A stretch of 64,000 nt of DNA. It comes from an uncultured Collinsella sp. GTDB lineage: Bacteria; Actinomycetota; Coriobacteriia; Coriobacteriales; Coriobacteriaceae. The position numbers and the translations under genes were made by a program. The stretch lies in NCBI GenBank assembly GCA_959602645.1, contig CAUGTZ010000015.1:4201-68200 (forward strand), read 5' to 3'. Below the pieces are notes generated by a model, which ran no database searches, had not been told where the DNA came from, and saw nothing but the letters and a program-made list of their open reading frames with translations. Positions 1 through 8,245 of this stretch are shown one piece after another (the stretch's first letter is position 1; every line of letters starts with the position of its first letter).

Positions 1-1
1 G

Positions 2-397
2 ATACTGCCGGCGGATTCCACCGAAGCACAGTTCTTTGGCGTTCCCGTTGGAACTGACTTGATCTGCGTTGAGCGCGTGCGTACTGCCGATGGCGTCCCT
101 GTCATGCTCGAGAACAACATATATGTTTACGAGGGCAACGCCTATCTATCAACGGCACCTCTATCTAACCAATCCATTTTTGAGTTCGTGCGCAACCGAA
201 CGGGCCGCACGCCCGCGTTTACCGACCCGTGCACGCTTGAGATCGCGTGCGCGTCGCCCGAGGTCGCTCGGTTGTTGGCAGTTCCCGTTGGCGAACCCTT
301 GTTTTATATGGAAGCCTTCTTTTTCGATGAGCAGCGACGGCCGTTTATCATCGGTCGTCAGCGGATCGTTGGGTCTCGCTACGTTTTTGACATCTAG
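2..397 (+). CDS. GntR/HutC-family transcriptional regulator, C-terminal part (5' end outside window)
   Basis: The open frame runs in from the left edge, so only about 131 C-terminal residues are present and the N-terminal winged helix is missing. What remains resembles the UTRA effector-binding domain of HutC-type GntR regulators: an FGVPVGTDLICVERVRTADGVP stretch (broken here by no stop), then a conserved end with repeated G-x-P-L-F/Y-M-E hydrophobic strands and a final R-x-R-x-V-G-S-R-Y-V-F motif. It lies directly before a sugar/amine catabolic run that includes FrlB, FrlC and FrlD homologues; in Enterobacteria FrlR, a GntR protein of this class, controls the frl genes. I infer that this is the local regulator, acting on the promoter and palindrome near 508-573. 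A hairpin terminator follows its stop. Confidence 0.75.
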   Translation: MLPADSTEAQFFGVPVGTDLICVERVRTADGVPVMLENNIYVYEGNAYLSTAPLSNQSIFEFVRNRTGRTPAFTDPCTLEIACASPEVARLLAVPVGEPLFYMEAFFFDEQRRPFIIGRQRIVGSRYVFDI

Positions 398-414
398 GAC
401 ATTGCGTATGAAAG

Positions 415-445
415 CGCCCGGTGGATTATCTCACCGGGCGTTTCC
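415..445 (+). terminator. Rho-independent terminator after the GntR gene
   Basis: A perfect 9-bp stem (CGCCCGGTG, 415-423, with CACCGGGCG, 432-440) closes an 8-nt loop and is followed by TTTCC. It separates the regulator from the catabolic genes, which therefore need their own promoter. Confidence 0.75.
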
Positions 446-507
446 ATACCGTTCACGGCGCAAACGCAACCGTTCAACCGCGTTGTGGCAATCAGTTTGA
501 AATTATC

Positions 508-573
508 TTGATGACGAGAAAAGCTGCTGGTAATCTATAGAACGTCATAGAACGTTTGCCTTGTGCAAACGTT
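508..573 (+). promoter_or_regulatory. Promoter plus palindromic operator candidate upstream of the YfcC permease
   Basis: A -35-like TTGATG (508-513) and a -10-like TAATCT (531-536) are 17 bp apart. Just downstream is a perfect 9-bp inverted repeat, AACGTTTGC (551-559) and GCAAACGTT (565-573), with a 5-bp spacer; an ATAGAACGT pair also sits at about 537-554. The placement, overlapping the expected transcription start region, suits repression by the adjacent GntR-type regulator. Binding by that protein is inference. Confidence 0.55.
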
Positions 574-615
574 GAAGCGAGATGCGATGCAGTCTCGAGT
601 TCTTTGGAGGTATCT

Positions 616-2079
616 ATGTCAGATACGAAGGCGAAGAAGACAACCAGACGTTTTAAGTTCAAATTACCGCATGTCTATACGATCATGTTCTTGCTGATCG
701 TTGTCTTTGCGGTCTTGACTTGGATCGTTCCCTCTGGTCAGTATCAGCGCAAGACGATTTCGACAGCGGCGGGCGAGCGTGAAGTCGCCGTTGCTGGAAC
801 CTATGAACAGGTCGATAAGAACTACACCGATTCCGAGACCGGCGAGACCATCAATCTGGGTCAGGATATCTTCGCGGTCCTGCAAGCGCCCACTAAGGGC
901 ATCCAGGAGGCTGCCGACGTCGTTGCGTTCGTCTTATTGATTGGCGGATCGTTCGCAATCATCACCAAGACCAACGCTTTGAATGCCGGCATGAGCCGTG
1001 TGATTAAAAAGCTCAAGAACAAGGACATCCTCATCATTCCCATCACGATGACGTTGCTGTCCATTTGCGGCACCACGTTTGGTATGTCTGAGGAAGCCCT
1101 GCCGTTCTATGCCATCTTCATTCCCATCATGATGGGTATCGGTTATGACTCGATGACGGCATTCATCATCTGCTTCCTTGGTCCTAACCTGGGATATTGT
1201 GCTTCGACCATCGACCCGTTTAATGTTTTGATCGCCCAAGGCATCATTGGCATCGAGGGCAATCCGCAACTGTGGCTGCGCGCCGTTTCTTGGGTCATCT
1301 TCACTGCCGTCGGTATCGCATGGGCTATGCGCTACGCCATGCGCGTCAAGAAAAACCCCGAGTCGTCCATTACGTACGAGGACGATAAGCTCAAGCGTAT
1401 CGAGTTTTCCGTGACCGATGCCTCCATCGAGGAAGAGTTCACTACCCGTCAGAAGCTCGTGCTTATCGATTTTGCTTGCGGTATGGGCATTATCGTCTGG
1501 GGTCTTGTTACCCAGGGTTGGTACATGAATGAGATTTCCGCCGTGTTCCTTGGCATGGGCTTGCTTGCCGGTATCCTGGGCGGTCTTGACCAGCAGACGA
1601 TTGCCGAGGAGTTCGTTAAAGGTCTCGCCGACTTTGCGTACGCCGCCATCGTTATCGGTATCGCTCGCGGTATTCTGGTCATCGCCGAGGGCGGCATGAT
1701 CATCGACACCATCCTCCAGGCGCTCGCTACTGCGCTCGCCGGTGCACCCGCCGCCGTCTACACCACGTTTATGTATATCGTCCTTGGCCTGCTCTCTTTG
1801 CTGGTTCCCTCGAGTTCTGGCCTGGCGGCACTCACCATGCCCGTTATGGGCCCCCTGACCGAGCTCATGGGCCTCAATCCCGAGGCGGCCGTTACCGCGC
1901 TCCAGTTTGCCAACCAGACCATCAACACCATCAGTCCCGTGGCGGGCATGACGGTTGCCGGCCTTGGCGTGGCTAAGATTTCGTTTGGCCAATGGTGGAA
2001 GACCATTTGGAAGTTCTTCATCTTCATGGTCGTGTTTGGCTTGGTCATTACTGCCATTTCTGGCATGCTTCCGGCGTAG
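616..2079 (+). CDS. YfcC-family membrane permease
   Basis: A 487-aa polytopic membrane protein. The start at 616 is chosen because GGAGG (606-610) lies 5 bp upstream; the frame is open further back to 556 but without a ribosome site. It has a basic N-terminus, a first membrane helix at about residues 20-42 ending in W-I-V-P-S-G-Q-Y (typical of YfcC/ArsB-NhaD-like carriers), about 11-12 hydrophobic segments, and the family-typical re-entrant-like SSSGLAALTMPVMGPL and QTINTISPVAG stretches near the C-terminus. YfcC relatives move carboxylates, amino acids or peptides using ion gradients. As first gene of the catabolic run it probably imports the substrate, replacing the APC-type FrlA permease of E. 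coli. The substrate cannot be read from sequence. Confidence 0.85.
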   Translation: MSDTKAKKTTRRFKFKLPHVYTIMFLLIVVFAVLTWIVPSGQYQRKTISTAAGEREVAVAGTYEQVDKNYTDSETGETINLGQDIFAVLQAPTKGIQEAADVVAFVLLIGGSFAIITKTNALNAGMSRVIKKLKNKDILIIPITMTLLSICGTTFGMSEEALPFYAIFIPIMMGIGYDSMTAFIICFLGPNLGYCASTIDPFNVLIAQGIIGIEGNPQLWLRAVSWVIFTAVGIAWAMRYAMRVKKNPESSITYEDDKLKRIEFSVTDASIEEEFTTRQKLVLIDFACGMGIIVWGLVTQGWYMNEISAVFLGMGLLAGILGGLDQQTIAEEFVKGLADFAYAAIVIGIARGILVIAEGGMIIDTILQALATALAGAPAAVYTTFMYIVLGLLSLLVPSSSGLAALTMPVMGPLTELMGLNPEAAVTALQFANQTINTISPVAGMTVAGLGVAKISFGQWWKTIWKFFIFMVVFGLVITAISGMLPA

Positions 2080-2088
2080 GTGATTATA

Positions 2089-3672
2089 ATGTCCGATCGT
2101 TTGACGGTCCTGACGTCCAAGAGTGTCTTTACCGGTACGGGGGACCTACCGTTTGAAGGTTTCGTAGCAGTCCGTGACAATCGAATTGAGGCGGTTGGCA
2201 CCAAGTGTGAGGTAGCTTCGTATTTGACCCAGGCGGACGAGGTAGTTGACCTGGGCGACCGCACCGTCATGCCTGGCTTGATCGATGTGCATACCTTCTA
2301 TACAGGCTGGGCGCTGCGGACGTTGGGGCCTGATCTGTCCGGCATCGCTGATGCCAAAGAGGCCGTGTCGCTCTTGCGTGCATGGAAAGAAGATCATCCG
2401 GATTGCGCGGCGGCTTTTGGCCACAACCTGCCCGAAACGTTGGCATCGGATGCCGAGAACGCAAATACGGCAGCTGTGTTTGACGACTGTTTTGGCGATA
2501 TCCCTGTCGTCTGCTTTACACCGGGTGCGGAGACCTGCGTTCTCAATGCTGCCGCCAGTGCGCGATACGGCTTCACACCCCAGGCGTGCTATGCCGAGAA
2601 GATCTGGCGCATGATGAGCGATTTCCTTGCGCTGCCCGAGGTGCGTGCGGGGTATTCGGACTACATGAGCATGCTTAACGAGCGCGGCGTTACCGCCATC
2701 AAGGAGATGACGTATGATGACTACTACGGTTTTGCCGACGAAATGGCTCGCCGTGAGGAATCTGGTGAGCTGACGGTTCGCGTCTCTATGATGTCGCAGC
2801 CGGTGGGTGCCGGTGCAAATCTGTCATATGCTCGCGAGGCACGAGAGCGCTTCCGGGGTCCGTTCGTTCGTTTTTCTGGCTTCAACCGTATGACTGATCG
2901 CGGCGTATGGGCGGGGCTTGCCGAGATGATTGACCCCTATGAGGACACGGCCGATGCGGGCGCTGCCGGCAAGACGGTTGTCGAGGAGCCCGAGTGGGAT
3001 CTGATTGAGAACGAGCTGCGCGCAATTGATGCTGACGGCTTCCGATACTCCTTGCATTGCCAGGGCGATGGCGCCGTTCGTCGCACCGTGGCGCTCTATG
3101 CCTCGCTGCCTCGAGACGAGCATGGACGGTTGCTTCGCCGCCATGCGATTACCGATCTCGAGAACTCTGATCCGACCGATCTTGTCGAGTTTGGCATGTT
3201 GGGTGGAATTTGCGAGGTCTATCCGCAGATTTTGACGCTGGACCGGCGCGAGGATTGCCTGTCGATGATGCGTCGACAAATTGGCGAGACGCGACTTTTG
3301 CACAGCTGGAATCGCCGCGGCATGGAAGATTCCGGATGCACGGTGTGCTGTGGTACGGATTTGCCGCTGCTGATTCCGAGCCTGGGCGAGTCAATCTACA
3401 GCGCGTGCGGCGGATTCTTCGACGATGGACTGCCCGTGAATGAGGCCAACGCGCTGACACTTGTCGAGCTCTTGCGCGCTTGGACTGCCGGGGGCGCGTA
3501 CGATCTGATGCGCGAAGACGAACTGGGTACGCTCGAGGTCGGCAAGCTTGCCGATATTTGCGTGCTCGATCGGGATGTGTTCGACCTCGATTATCGCGAC
3601 GCACGCGATCTTTCGGTTGATATGACGATGTCGGACGGACAAATCGTGTTCGATCGAAATAAGGAGGCATAA
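2089..3672 (+). CDS. YtcJ-like amidohydrolase (amidohydrolase family 3) with altered metal motif
   Basis: A 527-aa TIM-barrel hydrolase. ATG at 2089 is preferred over GTG at 2080 because AGGTG (2078-2082) is well spaced for it; the site overlaps the stop of the permease gene, so the two are translationally close. Family features are the N-terminal composite sheet (ILTSKSVFTG-like), VMPGLIDVH, HCQGDGAVRRTV, RRHAITDLE, GTDLP and a C-terminal ADICVLDRD strand. In most relatives the first metal site is H-x-H; here the sequence is D-V-H-T-F, so the second histidine is replaced by Phe. Members cleave N-acyl or exocyclic amide bonds. It ends 1 bp before the FrlC-like gene. A role in releasing an amine or acyl group from the imported compound is inference. 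Confidence 0.78.
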   Translation: MSDRLTVLTSKSVFTGTGDLPFEGFVAVRDNRIEAVGTKCEVASYLTQADEVVDLGDRTVMPGLIDVHTFYTGWALRTLGPDLSGIADAKEAVSLLRAWKEDHPDCAAAFGHNLPETLASDAENANTAAVFDDCFGDIPVVCFTPGAETCVLNAAASARYGFTPQACYAEKIWRMMSDFLALPEVRAGYSDYMSMLNERGVTAIKEMTYDDYYGFADEMARREESGELTVRVSMMSQPVGAGANLSYAREARERFRGPFVRFSGFNRMTDRGVWAGLAEMIDPYEDTADAGAAGKTVVEEPEWDLIENELRAIDADGFRYSLHCQGDGAVRRTVALYASLPRDEHGRLLRRHAITDLENSDPTDLVEFGMLGGICEVYPQILTLDRREDCLSMMRRQIGETRLLHSWNRRGMEDSGCTVCCGTDLPLLIPSLGESIYSACGGFFDDGLPVNEANALTLVELLRAWTAGGAYDLMREDELGTLEVGKLADICVLDRDVFDLDYRDARDLSVDMTMSDGQIVFDRNKEA

Positions 3673-3673
3673 G

Positions 3674-4525
3674 ATGTCTGAATCCAAACCGACGCTGCGC
3701 CGCGAACAGATTGCGGGCATGAATATCCACTACATCATGTGGTCGCTCGATTACTTCCTTGATGTGCAGCAGCGTTTGGGCTTTGAGTCCATTGAGCTGT
3801 GGTGTGCAGAGCCGCATGTGACACTCGACCATACGGGCTACTTTGAGGCTGAGGTCCTGGCGAAAAAGGCTGCAGACCGTGGGCTTAGGTATCGTACTCT
3901 GTGCCCCGAGAATGTTTGCTATCCTTGGCAGTACTGCGCACGCAAACCGCTGCATGAACAGCGCAGCCTGGCGTACTTTAAGCACGGCATTGAGCTTGCC
4001 GAGGTACTTGGGTGCGACCGTATGTCCGTCAACTCGGGCTGGGGCGACTGGGACGAGGACCGCGAGGAAGCCTGGAAGCGCAGCCGCGAGCACTTGTCCA
4101 TTCTGGCGGAGTATGCCGGCGAGCACGGTCTGGTGCTTACGATGGAAAGCCTGCGTCCCGAGGAGAGCAACCTTGTGACGACGGTTTCCGATGCGAAGCG
4201 CATGATTGACGAGGTCGCGAGCCCGTACTTACAGCCCATGGTTGATACAACCGCGATGGGCGTTGCGGGCGAGACGCTCGAGGACTGGTTTGCCGCCTTT
4301 GGTGATGGGGCAATTCACGAGATGCACTTTATCGACGGCGACCCGTATGGCCATCTGGTGTGGGGCGATGGCAAGCACGATATGGACGCCTTCGTCGCCA
4401 CACTCAACGCCCATGGTTTCGACGGCATGCTGGGCCAGGAAATCACGGACGGCCGTTACTACGATGACCCGGCGGCGGCAGATGCCAAGAACATGGCCGC
4501 ATTCGAGAAATATCTGATTGACTAA
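3674..4525 (+). CDS. FrlC-like sugar epimerase/isomerase (AP endonuclease 2 fold)
   Basis: A 283-aa protein of the xylose isomerase-like TIM-barrel group. The internal pattern LGFESIELWCAEPH, ESLRPEESNLVTT (metal-ligand Glu), QPMVDTTAM (Asp), HEMHFIDGD (His) and LGQEITDG (final Glu) matches the Mn-dependent 3-epimerase group that includes fructoselysine 3-epimerase FrlC (compare E-P-L-T-P-Y-E-S-N in E. coli FrlC). It would interconvert C3-epimers such as psicoselysine and fructoselysine. A GGAGG-like site (3662-3666) lies in the end of the preceding gene. Its place between an amidohydrolase and a FrlB homologue supports the assignment; other ketose epimerase substrates are possible. Confidence 0.75.
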   Translation: MSESKPTLRREQIAGMNIHYIMWSLDYFLDVQQRLGFESIELWCAEPHVTLDHTGYFEAEVLAKKAADRGLRYRTLCPENVCYPWQYCARKPLHEQRSLAYFKHGIELAEVLGCDRMSVNSGWGDWDEDREEAWKRSREHLSILAEYAGEHGLVLTMESLRPEESNLVTTVSDAKRMIDEVASPYLQPMVDTTAMGVAGETLEDWFAAFGDGAIHEMHFIDGDPYGHLVWGDGKHDMDAFVATLNAHGFDGMLGQEITDGRYYDDPAAADAKNMAAFEKYLID

Positions 4526-4587
4526 AACAACTATCGGCCACGCAGCCAACGTCATTGATTGCGGACTAAACAAGAAAGGAACTGGAT

Positions 4588-5556
4588 ATGAACGCACGCG
4601 ATCTGATCAAAGAGGCAATTGCCGAGAAGGGCAAGTTCGACAGCGTCTACTGGATTGCTTGCGGTGGCTCCATGATCGATTTGATCCCGGCTCATGAGCT
4701 TCTGCAGCGCGAGGCAACCACCTTCACTTCGTATATCTATACGGCTCGCGAGTTTGATATCATGCGCCCACGCCGCTTGGGTGAGAAATCCCTGGTCATT
4801 GCTTGCAGCCACAGTGGCAACACCCCCGAGGTCGTCGAGGGCTGTGAGATTGCCCTTGCTGCCGGCGCTACGGTAATCGCCCAGACCGACAACGCTGGAT
4901 CCAAGATTGACTCCGGCAAGTGGACCACGTGGGTCTACCCGTGGGGCGAGGGTGTGCCGCAGGCCGAGGTCCCCGCTGGCATTTCGCTGTCGCTTGCGGC
5001 AGAGCTGCTCGATCAGCAGGAGGGCTACGCCGATCTTGCCGATATGTATGCCGGTATCGCCGAGATGGATAAGATTCTTCCCCCGGCACGCGAGAAGGTA
5101 AATGCCGAGCTGGGCGATCGTTTTGCCAAGCTTTGCCAGGAGCATGAGTTCTTCTATATTCTGGGCAGCGGTCCCAACTTTAGCCAGACCTACGGTTTCG
5201 CTATCTGCTCTCTTATGGAGATGCAGTGGCAGCACTGCAGCTACATCCACTCTGCCGAGTACTTCCATGGCCCCTTCGAGGCTACTCAGGATGGCGTTTT
5301 TTACTTCCTGCAGATGGGCTCCAGCGAGTGCCGTGCTATGGACGAGCGCGCCCTGGCGTTCCTTAAGACGCATACCGATACGCTGATGGTGCTCGATGCC
5401 AAGGAGTACGGTATGGAGGCCGTGCCGGCGAGCGTCCGTGCCTATCTGGACCCGGTGCTGTTCTACGCCATGAACTGCGAGCTGCGTGCCGCACGCGGCA
5501 AGGTGTTTGACCATGATCCCGATTTCCGTCGCTACATGGGCGTCGTCGAGTACTAG
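4588..5556 (+). CDS. frlB: FrlB-like SIS-domain deglycase
   Basis: A 322-aa protein with two sugar-isomerase (SIS) domains. Residues 20-110 contain the CGGSMID sugar-phosphate loop and ACSHSGNTPEVVEG; the second domain, residues 180-270, contains LGSGPNFSQTYGFAICSLMEMQWQHC-type sequence and AEYFHGPFEAT. The AEYFHGPFE motif is characteristic of fructoselysine-6-phosphate deglycase FrlB and fructose-asparagine FraB, where Glu and His of this region act in catalysis. The predicted reaction splits a 6-phosphorylated Amadori compound to glucose-6-phosphate and a free amine or amino acid. A clear AAGAAAGGAAC site precedes the ATG. The kinase that would provide its substrate follows 13 bp downstream. 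Confidence 0.85.
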   Translation: MNARDLIKEAIAEKGKFDSVYWIACGGSMIDLIPAHELLQREATTFTSYIYTAREFDIMRPRRLGEKSLVIACSHSGNTPEVVEGCEIALAAGATVIAQTDNAGSKIDSGKWTTWVYPWGEGVPQAEVPAGISLSLAAELLDQQEGYADLADMYAGIAEMDKILPPAREKVNAELGDRFAKLCQEHEFFYILGSGPNFSQTYGFAICSLMEMQWQHCSYIHSAEYFHGPFEATQDGVFYFLQMGSSECRAMDERALAFLKTHTDTLMVLDAKEYGMEAVPASVRAYLDPVLFYAMNCELRAARGKVFDHDPDFRRYMGVVEY

Positions 5557-5569
5557 AAGGGTAAATACC

Positions 5570-6433
5570 ATGGCATTTAACGTTAACGCGCTCGGATTTG
5601 GCGACAACGTCGTCGATCGCTACGAGCATATCCACACCATGTATCCTGGCGGCAACGCGGTGAATTTCGCCGTTTATGCCAAGAAATGCGGTGCCGCACG
5701 CTCCGCATACATGGGCATTTTTGGCAATGACGCCGCTGCCGAGCATGTCATTACAAGCCTCGAGGATGAGGGTATCGAACTTGACAAGTGCGAGCAGATG
5801 ATTGGCGAGAACGGAGCGGCTCGCGTGACCGTCGTTGACGGTGACCGTGTCTTCCTCGGCTCCAACGAGGGCGGTATCCGTGGCGATGCGCGCTATGTCC
5901 TCGATCGCTTTGACCTTTCGTACATGAAGCAGTTCGATGTGGTTCATTCGGGCAACTATTGCTTTACCGAGCGCGAGCTGCCCAAGTTGAAGGCTGCGGG
6001 CGTCACGGTCTCTTTTGACTTTTCGGACGACTCCACCGACGAGTACTACGAGCAGATTGCGCCCTACGTCGATTTTGCTTTCTTTAGTGCGGCGGATGCC
6101 GCGAGTGAGGACGAGATTCGCGAGCGTCTGGCATGGGTGAAGGGCCTGGGTCCGCGTTTTGTGTCGGCTACGGCGGGCGCCGAGGGCTGCATTGCTTACG
6201 ACGGCGAGCGTTATTACCGCCAGCTGGCTAAACCGGTAACGGACATGAAGGACACCATGGGGGCGGGCGACTCGTTCCTCACCTCGTTTTTGATGTGCTA
6301 TCTCGATTCCGCCAAGCGTGGTGAGGATGGCGCCGAGGCCATCGAGCGCGCGCTCGATTTTGCTGCCGGGTTTGCCTCGACCGTGTGCGGCATGGAAGGT
6401 TCTTGGGGCCACGGAGTACCAATCGTCGAATAG
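5570..6433 (+). CDS. frlD: FrlD-like PfkB-family sugar kinase, copy 1
   Basis: A 287-aa ribokinase-fold kinase; ATG 5570 follows AGAAGGG (5555-5561). N-terminal GFGDNVVDRYEH and MYPGGNAVNFAVYAKKCG provide the sugar-binding Gly-Gly pair of PfkB kinases; C-terminal DTMGAGDSFLTSF has the anion hole and catalytic Asp. Overall layout (short length, no obvious lid) resembles fructoselysine 6-kinase FrlD. It would phosphorylate the incoming glycated amine at C6 for the SIS deglycase just upstream. It is one of two paralogous PfkB kinases in this run, only about 120 bp apart, which suggests two substrates or two epimers. Confidence 0.8.
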   Translation: MAFNVNALGFGDNVVDRYEHIHTMYPGGNAVNFAVYAKKCGAARSAYMGIFGNDAAAEHVITSLEDEGIELDKCEQMIGENGAARVTVVDGDRVFLGSNEGGIRGDARYVLDRFDLSYMKQFDVVHSGNYCFTERELPKLKAAGVTVSFDFSDDSTDEYYEQIAPYVDFAFFSAADAASEDEIRERLAWVKGLGPRFVSATAGAEGCIAYDGERYYRQLAKPVTDMKDTMGAGDSFLTSFLMCYLDSAKRGEDGAEAIERALDFAAGFASTVCGMEGSWGHGVPIVE

Positions 6434-6503
6434 CTTAAGAAAGCGTACGGCGGTCTGGCTATGAGGCCTTGGACAGCCGATGCAAAACAATAAGCGAATC
6501 GCG

Positions 6504-6537
6504 AAAAGGGGGCTCGTTATGTGGTGGGTCCCCTTTT
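6504..6537 (+). repeat. Intergenic hairpin between the two PfkB kinase genes
   Basis: AAAAGGGG (6504-6511) and CCCCTTTT (6530-6537) form a perfect 8-bp stem with an 18-nt loop, ending 17 bp before the ATG of the second kinase. It may weaken read-through or stabilise the upstream mRNA; the T tract is short, so it is not a convincing full terminator. Confidence 0.5.
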
Positions 6538-6554
6538 GAACATTGGAGAAGAGT

Positions 6555-7355
6555 ATGGGTATTAAAGCGTGTGCGGCTGGTTTTTGCTGCGCGGACGTCT
6601 ATCAAAACATCGGCGTGTTCTATCCGACTGGTAACGGCATTGACTGGGGTATCCATCTTGCACGAATGGGCGTTTCGGTATCCGCCGTGTCGGTTGTCGG
6701 CAAGGACGAGTACGGAGACAAGATGAGGGAGGCGCTGGCCGCTGAGGGGTTCGATATCTCACGCCTGCGGGTGGAGGATGGCGACACTTCGGTGATGCTC
6801 ATGGCATTGAAAGACGGCGTCGATCGTGTGCATCTTGAGGCAATCGATGGCGTAATGGAGACATATCGACCGAATGAAGACGACCGGGCGTTTATCCTAG
6901 AGCATGACATCATTCATACCGACCTGTTTGGCAATTGTTTGGACCTCCTGCCCGAGTGGCATGATGCGGGCAAGACGGTGGTTATGGACTTCTCGGTGTT
7001 CAGCCAGGATCCCGAATATGCCTGCGAGAATCATTTTCCCTACGTTGACTACGCATTTATGTCGTTTGAAGATGACACTCCGGAGCTGCGAGACTGGGTA
7101 CGTCACGCGCAGGAATTGGGGCCGCGCGTTGCGGTTGCCACGCTTGGCGAGAAGGGAAGCATTGCCTATGACGGTGAGCGCTTCTATGAGTGCGGGATCG
7201 TGCCGGCGGAGAAGGTCGTTAATACCGTGGGTGCCGGCGACTCGTATATCGCCGGGTTTACCAAGGGCGTGATCGATGGCCTTGATATTCCGGCGTGTAT
7301 GAAGGCGGGCGCTGAGCTGTCGTCCCGAGTGATTGGTTCTTTTGAGCCGTACTAG
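6555..7355 (+). CDS. FrlD-like PfkB-family sugar kinase, copy 2
   Basis: A 266-aa kinase of the same group as the gene at 5570. GGAGAAG (6545-6551) sets the ATG at 6555. FCCADVYQNIGVFYPTGNGIDWGIHLARMG replaces the usual G-G-x-x-x-N-x-A-x-x-x-x-x-x-G in the sugar site with a TGNGIDWG variant, and NTVGAGDSYIAGFTKG carries the catalytic Asp. The different sugar-binding loop from copy 1 hints at a different substrate, for example an epimer or a regioisomer of the glycated amine. The stop is 27 bp from the next start, so the run continues. Confidence 0.78.
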   Translation: MGIKACAAGFCCADVYQNIGVFYPTGNGIDWGIHLARMGVSVSAVSVVGKDEYGDKMREALAAEGFDISRLRVEDGDTSVMLMALKDGVDRVHLEAIDGVMETYRPNEDDRAFILEHDIIHTDLFGNCLDLLPEWHDAGKTVVMDFSVFSQDPEYACENHFPYVDYAFMSFEDDTPELRDWVRHAQELGPRVAVATLGEKGSIAYDGERFYECGIVPAEKVVNTVGAGDSYIAGFTKGVIDGLDIPACMKAGAELSSRVIGSFEPY

Positions 7356-7382
7356 GGTCAAATGCCTGGAAAGGAGTACGAA

Positions 7383-8243
7383 ATGGTTATCGACATGTTG
7401 GTCCATCCTATGCTCTACGGCGAGATCTGTACGCCGGGTGATGAGCCTGATGGATTCGGTTTTTGGTCACGAGAATATGGTATGGGGCATATGGGCCCCA
7501 TGGATTGGGATGAGCTTCAAGTCGAGATGGACGTCTGCGATGTGCAGAAGAGCGTGCTCATGCCGCTCGATGTAACCACGGCATGCGGAGGGCACTTTGG
7601 CACCAATGACCAGATTGCCATGCTGGTTGCCGCACATCCCGATCGTCTGTGGGGATTTGCGAGCGTAGACCCGCAGGTGAGCGGTGCCGCAGACGAATTG
7701 GAGCGCGCCTTTACCGAGTTGGGGGCAAAGGGGCTTTGCCTGCATCCTGCAAAGCAGGGTTTTGCCCCCGATGATGCTGTGGCCGAGCCGCTTTACGAAC
7801 TGTGCGAGCGCTATAACAAGCCGGTGGTTTTCCATGCCGGTATGTCTTGGGAGCCGGGCGCAGAGCTCTCGCGCAGTAACCCGCTTGCATTTGAGCACAC
7901 AATCGCAACGCATCCAAATGTGCGTTTTAGTTTGACCCATTTTGGCTGGCCCTGGGTGCGCGAGACCGTGGCGATGCTGCTCAAGTATCCCAACTGCTAC
8001 GCGGACACCTCTATCACTTACATCGATTCGCCCGAGGAGATGATGCAGCGTCTTTTCACGGTCGATATGGGGCCGCTGTGGTATGAGCGCGCGCTATCGC
8101 ACCAAGTGATGTTCGCCAGCAATACGCCGCGCTTCCGCGCATTCAAACTCAAGCGGGCGCTCGATACCGTGCCCATGCGCGATGATGCGCGAGAAAGGCT
8201 CTACTGGGGTAATGCCCTGCGTTTTCTTGAAGGGGATGAGTGA
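7383..8243 (+). CDS. Amidohydrolase-2-family (TIM-barrel) protein with unusual metal residues
   Basis: A 286-aa protein. AAAGGAG (7371-7377) lies 5 bp before ATG 7383; an in-frame ATG at 7362 lacks a site. Family features: DRLWGFASVDP, a GAKGLCLHPAKQGF strand, KPVVFHAGMSWEP (metal His), NVRFSLTHFGWPW, NCYADTS and a C-terminal WGNALRFL. Relatives include decarboxylases and lactonases or hydrolases acting on cyclic or aromatic carboxylates. The N-terminal D-x-H-x-H is D-M-L-V-H here, and the late S-D-x-P is S-N-T-P, so two canonical metal or catalytic residues differ. The start of the next gene is 2 bp after the stop. The substrate is unknown. Confidence 0.72.
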   Translation: MVIDMLVHPMLYGEICTPGDEPDGFGFWSREYGMGHMGPMDWDELQVEMDVCDVQKSVLMPLDVTTACGGHFGTNDQIAMLVAAHPDRLWGFASVDPQVSGAADELERAFTELGAKGLCLHPAKQGFAPDDAVAEPLYELCERYNKPVVFHAGMSWEPGAELSRSNPLAFEHTIATHPNVRFSLTHFGWPWVRETVAMLLKYPNCYADTSITYIDSPEEMMQRLFTVDMGPLWYERALSHQVMFASNTPRFRAFKLKRALDTVPMRDDARERLYWGNALRFLEGDE

Positions 8244-8245
8244 AC

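Noticed and set aside
934..1992. 352-codon minus-strand frame over the YfcC permease gene
   Set aside because: Hydrophilic antisense image of a membrane protein gene, no start site.
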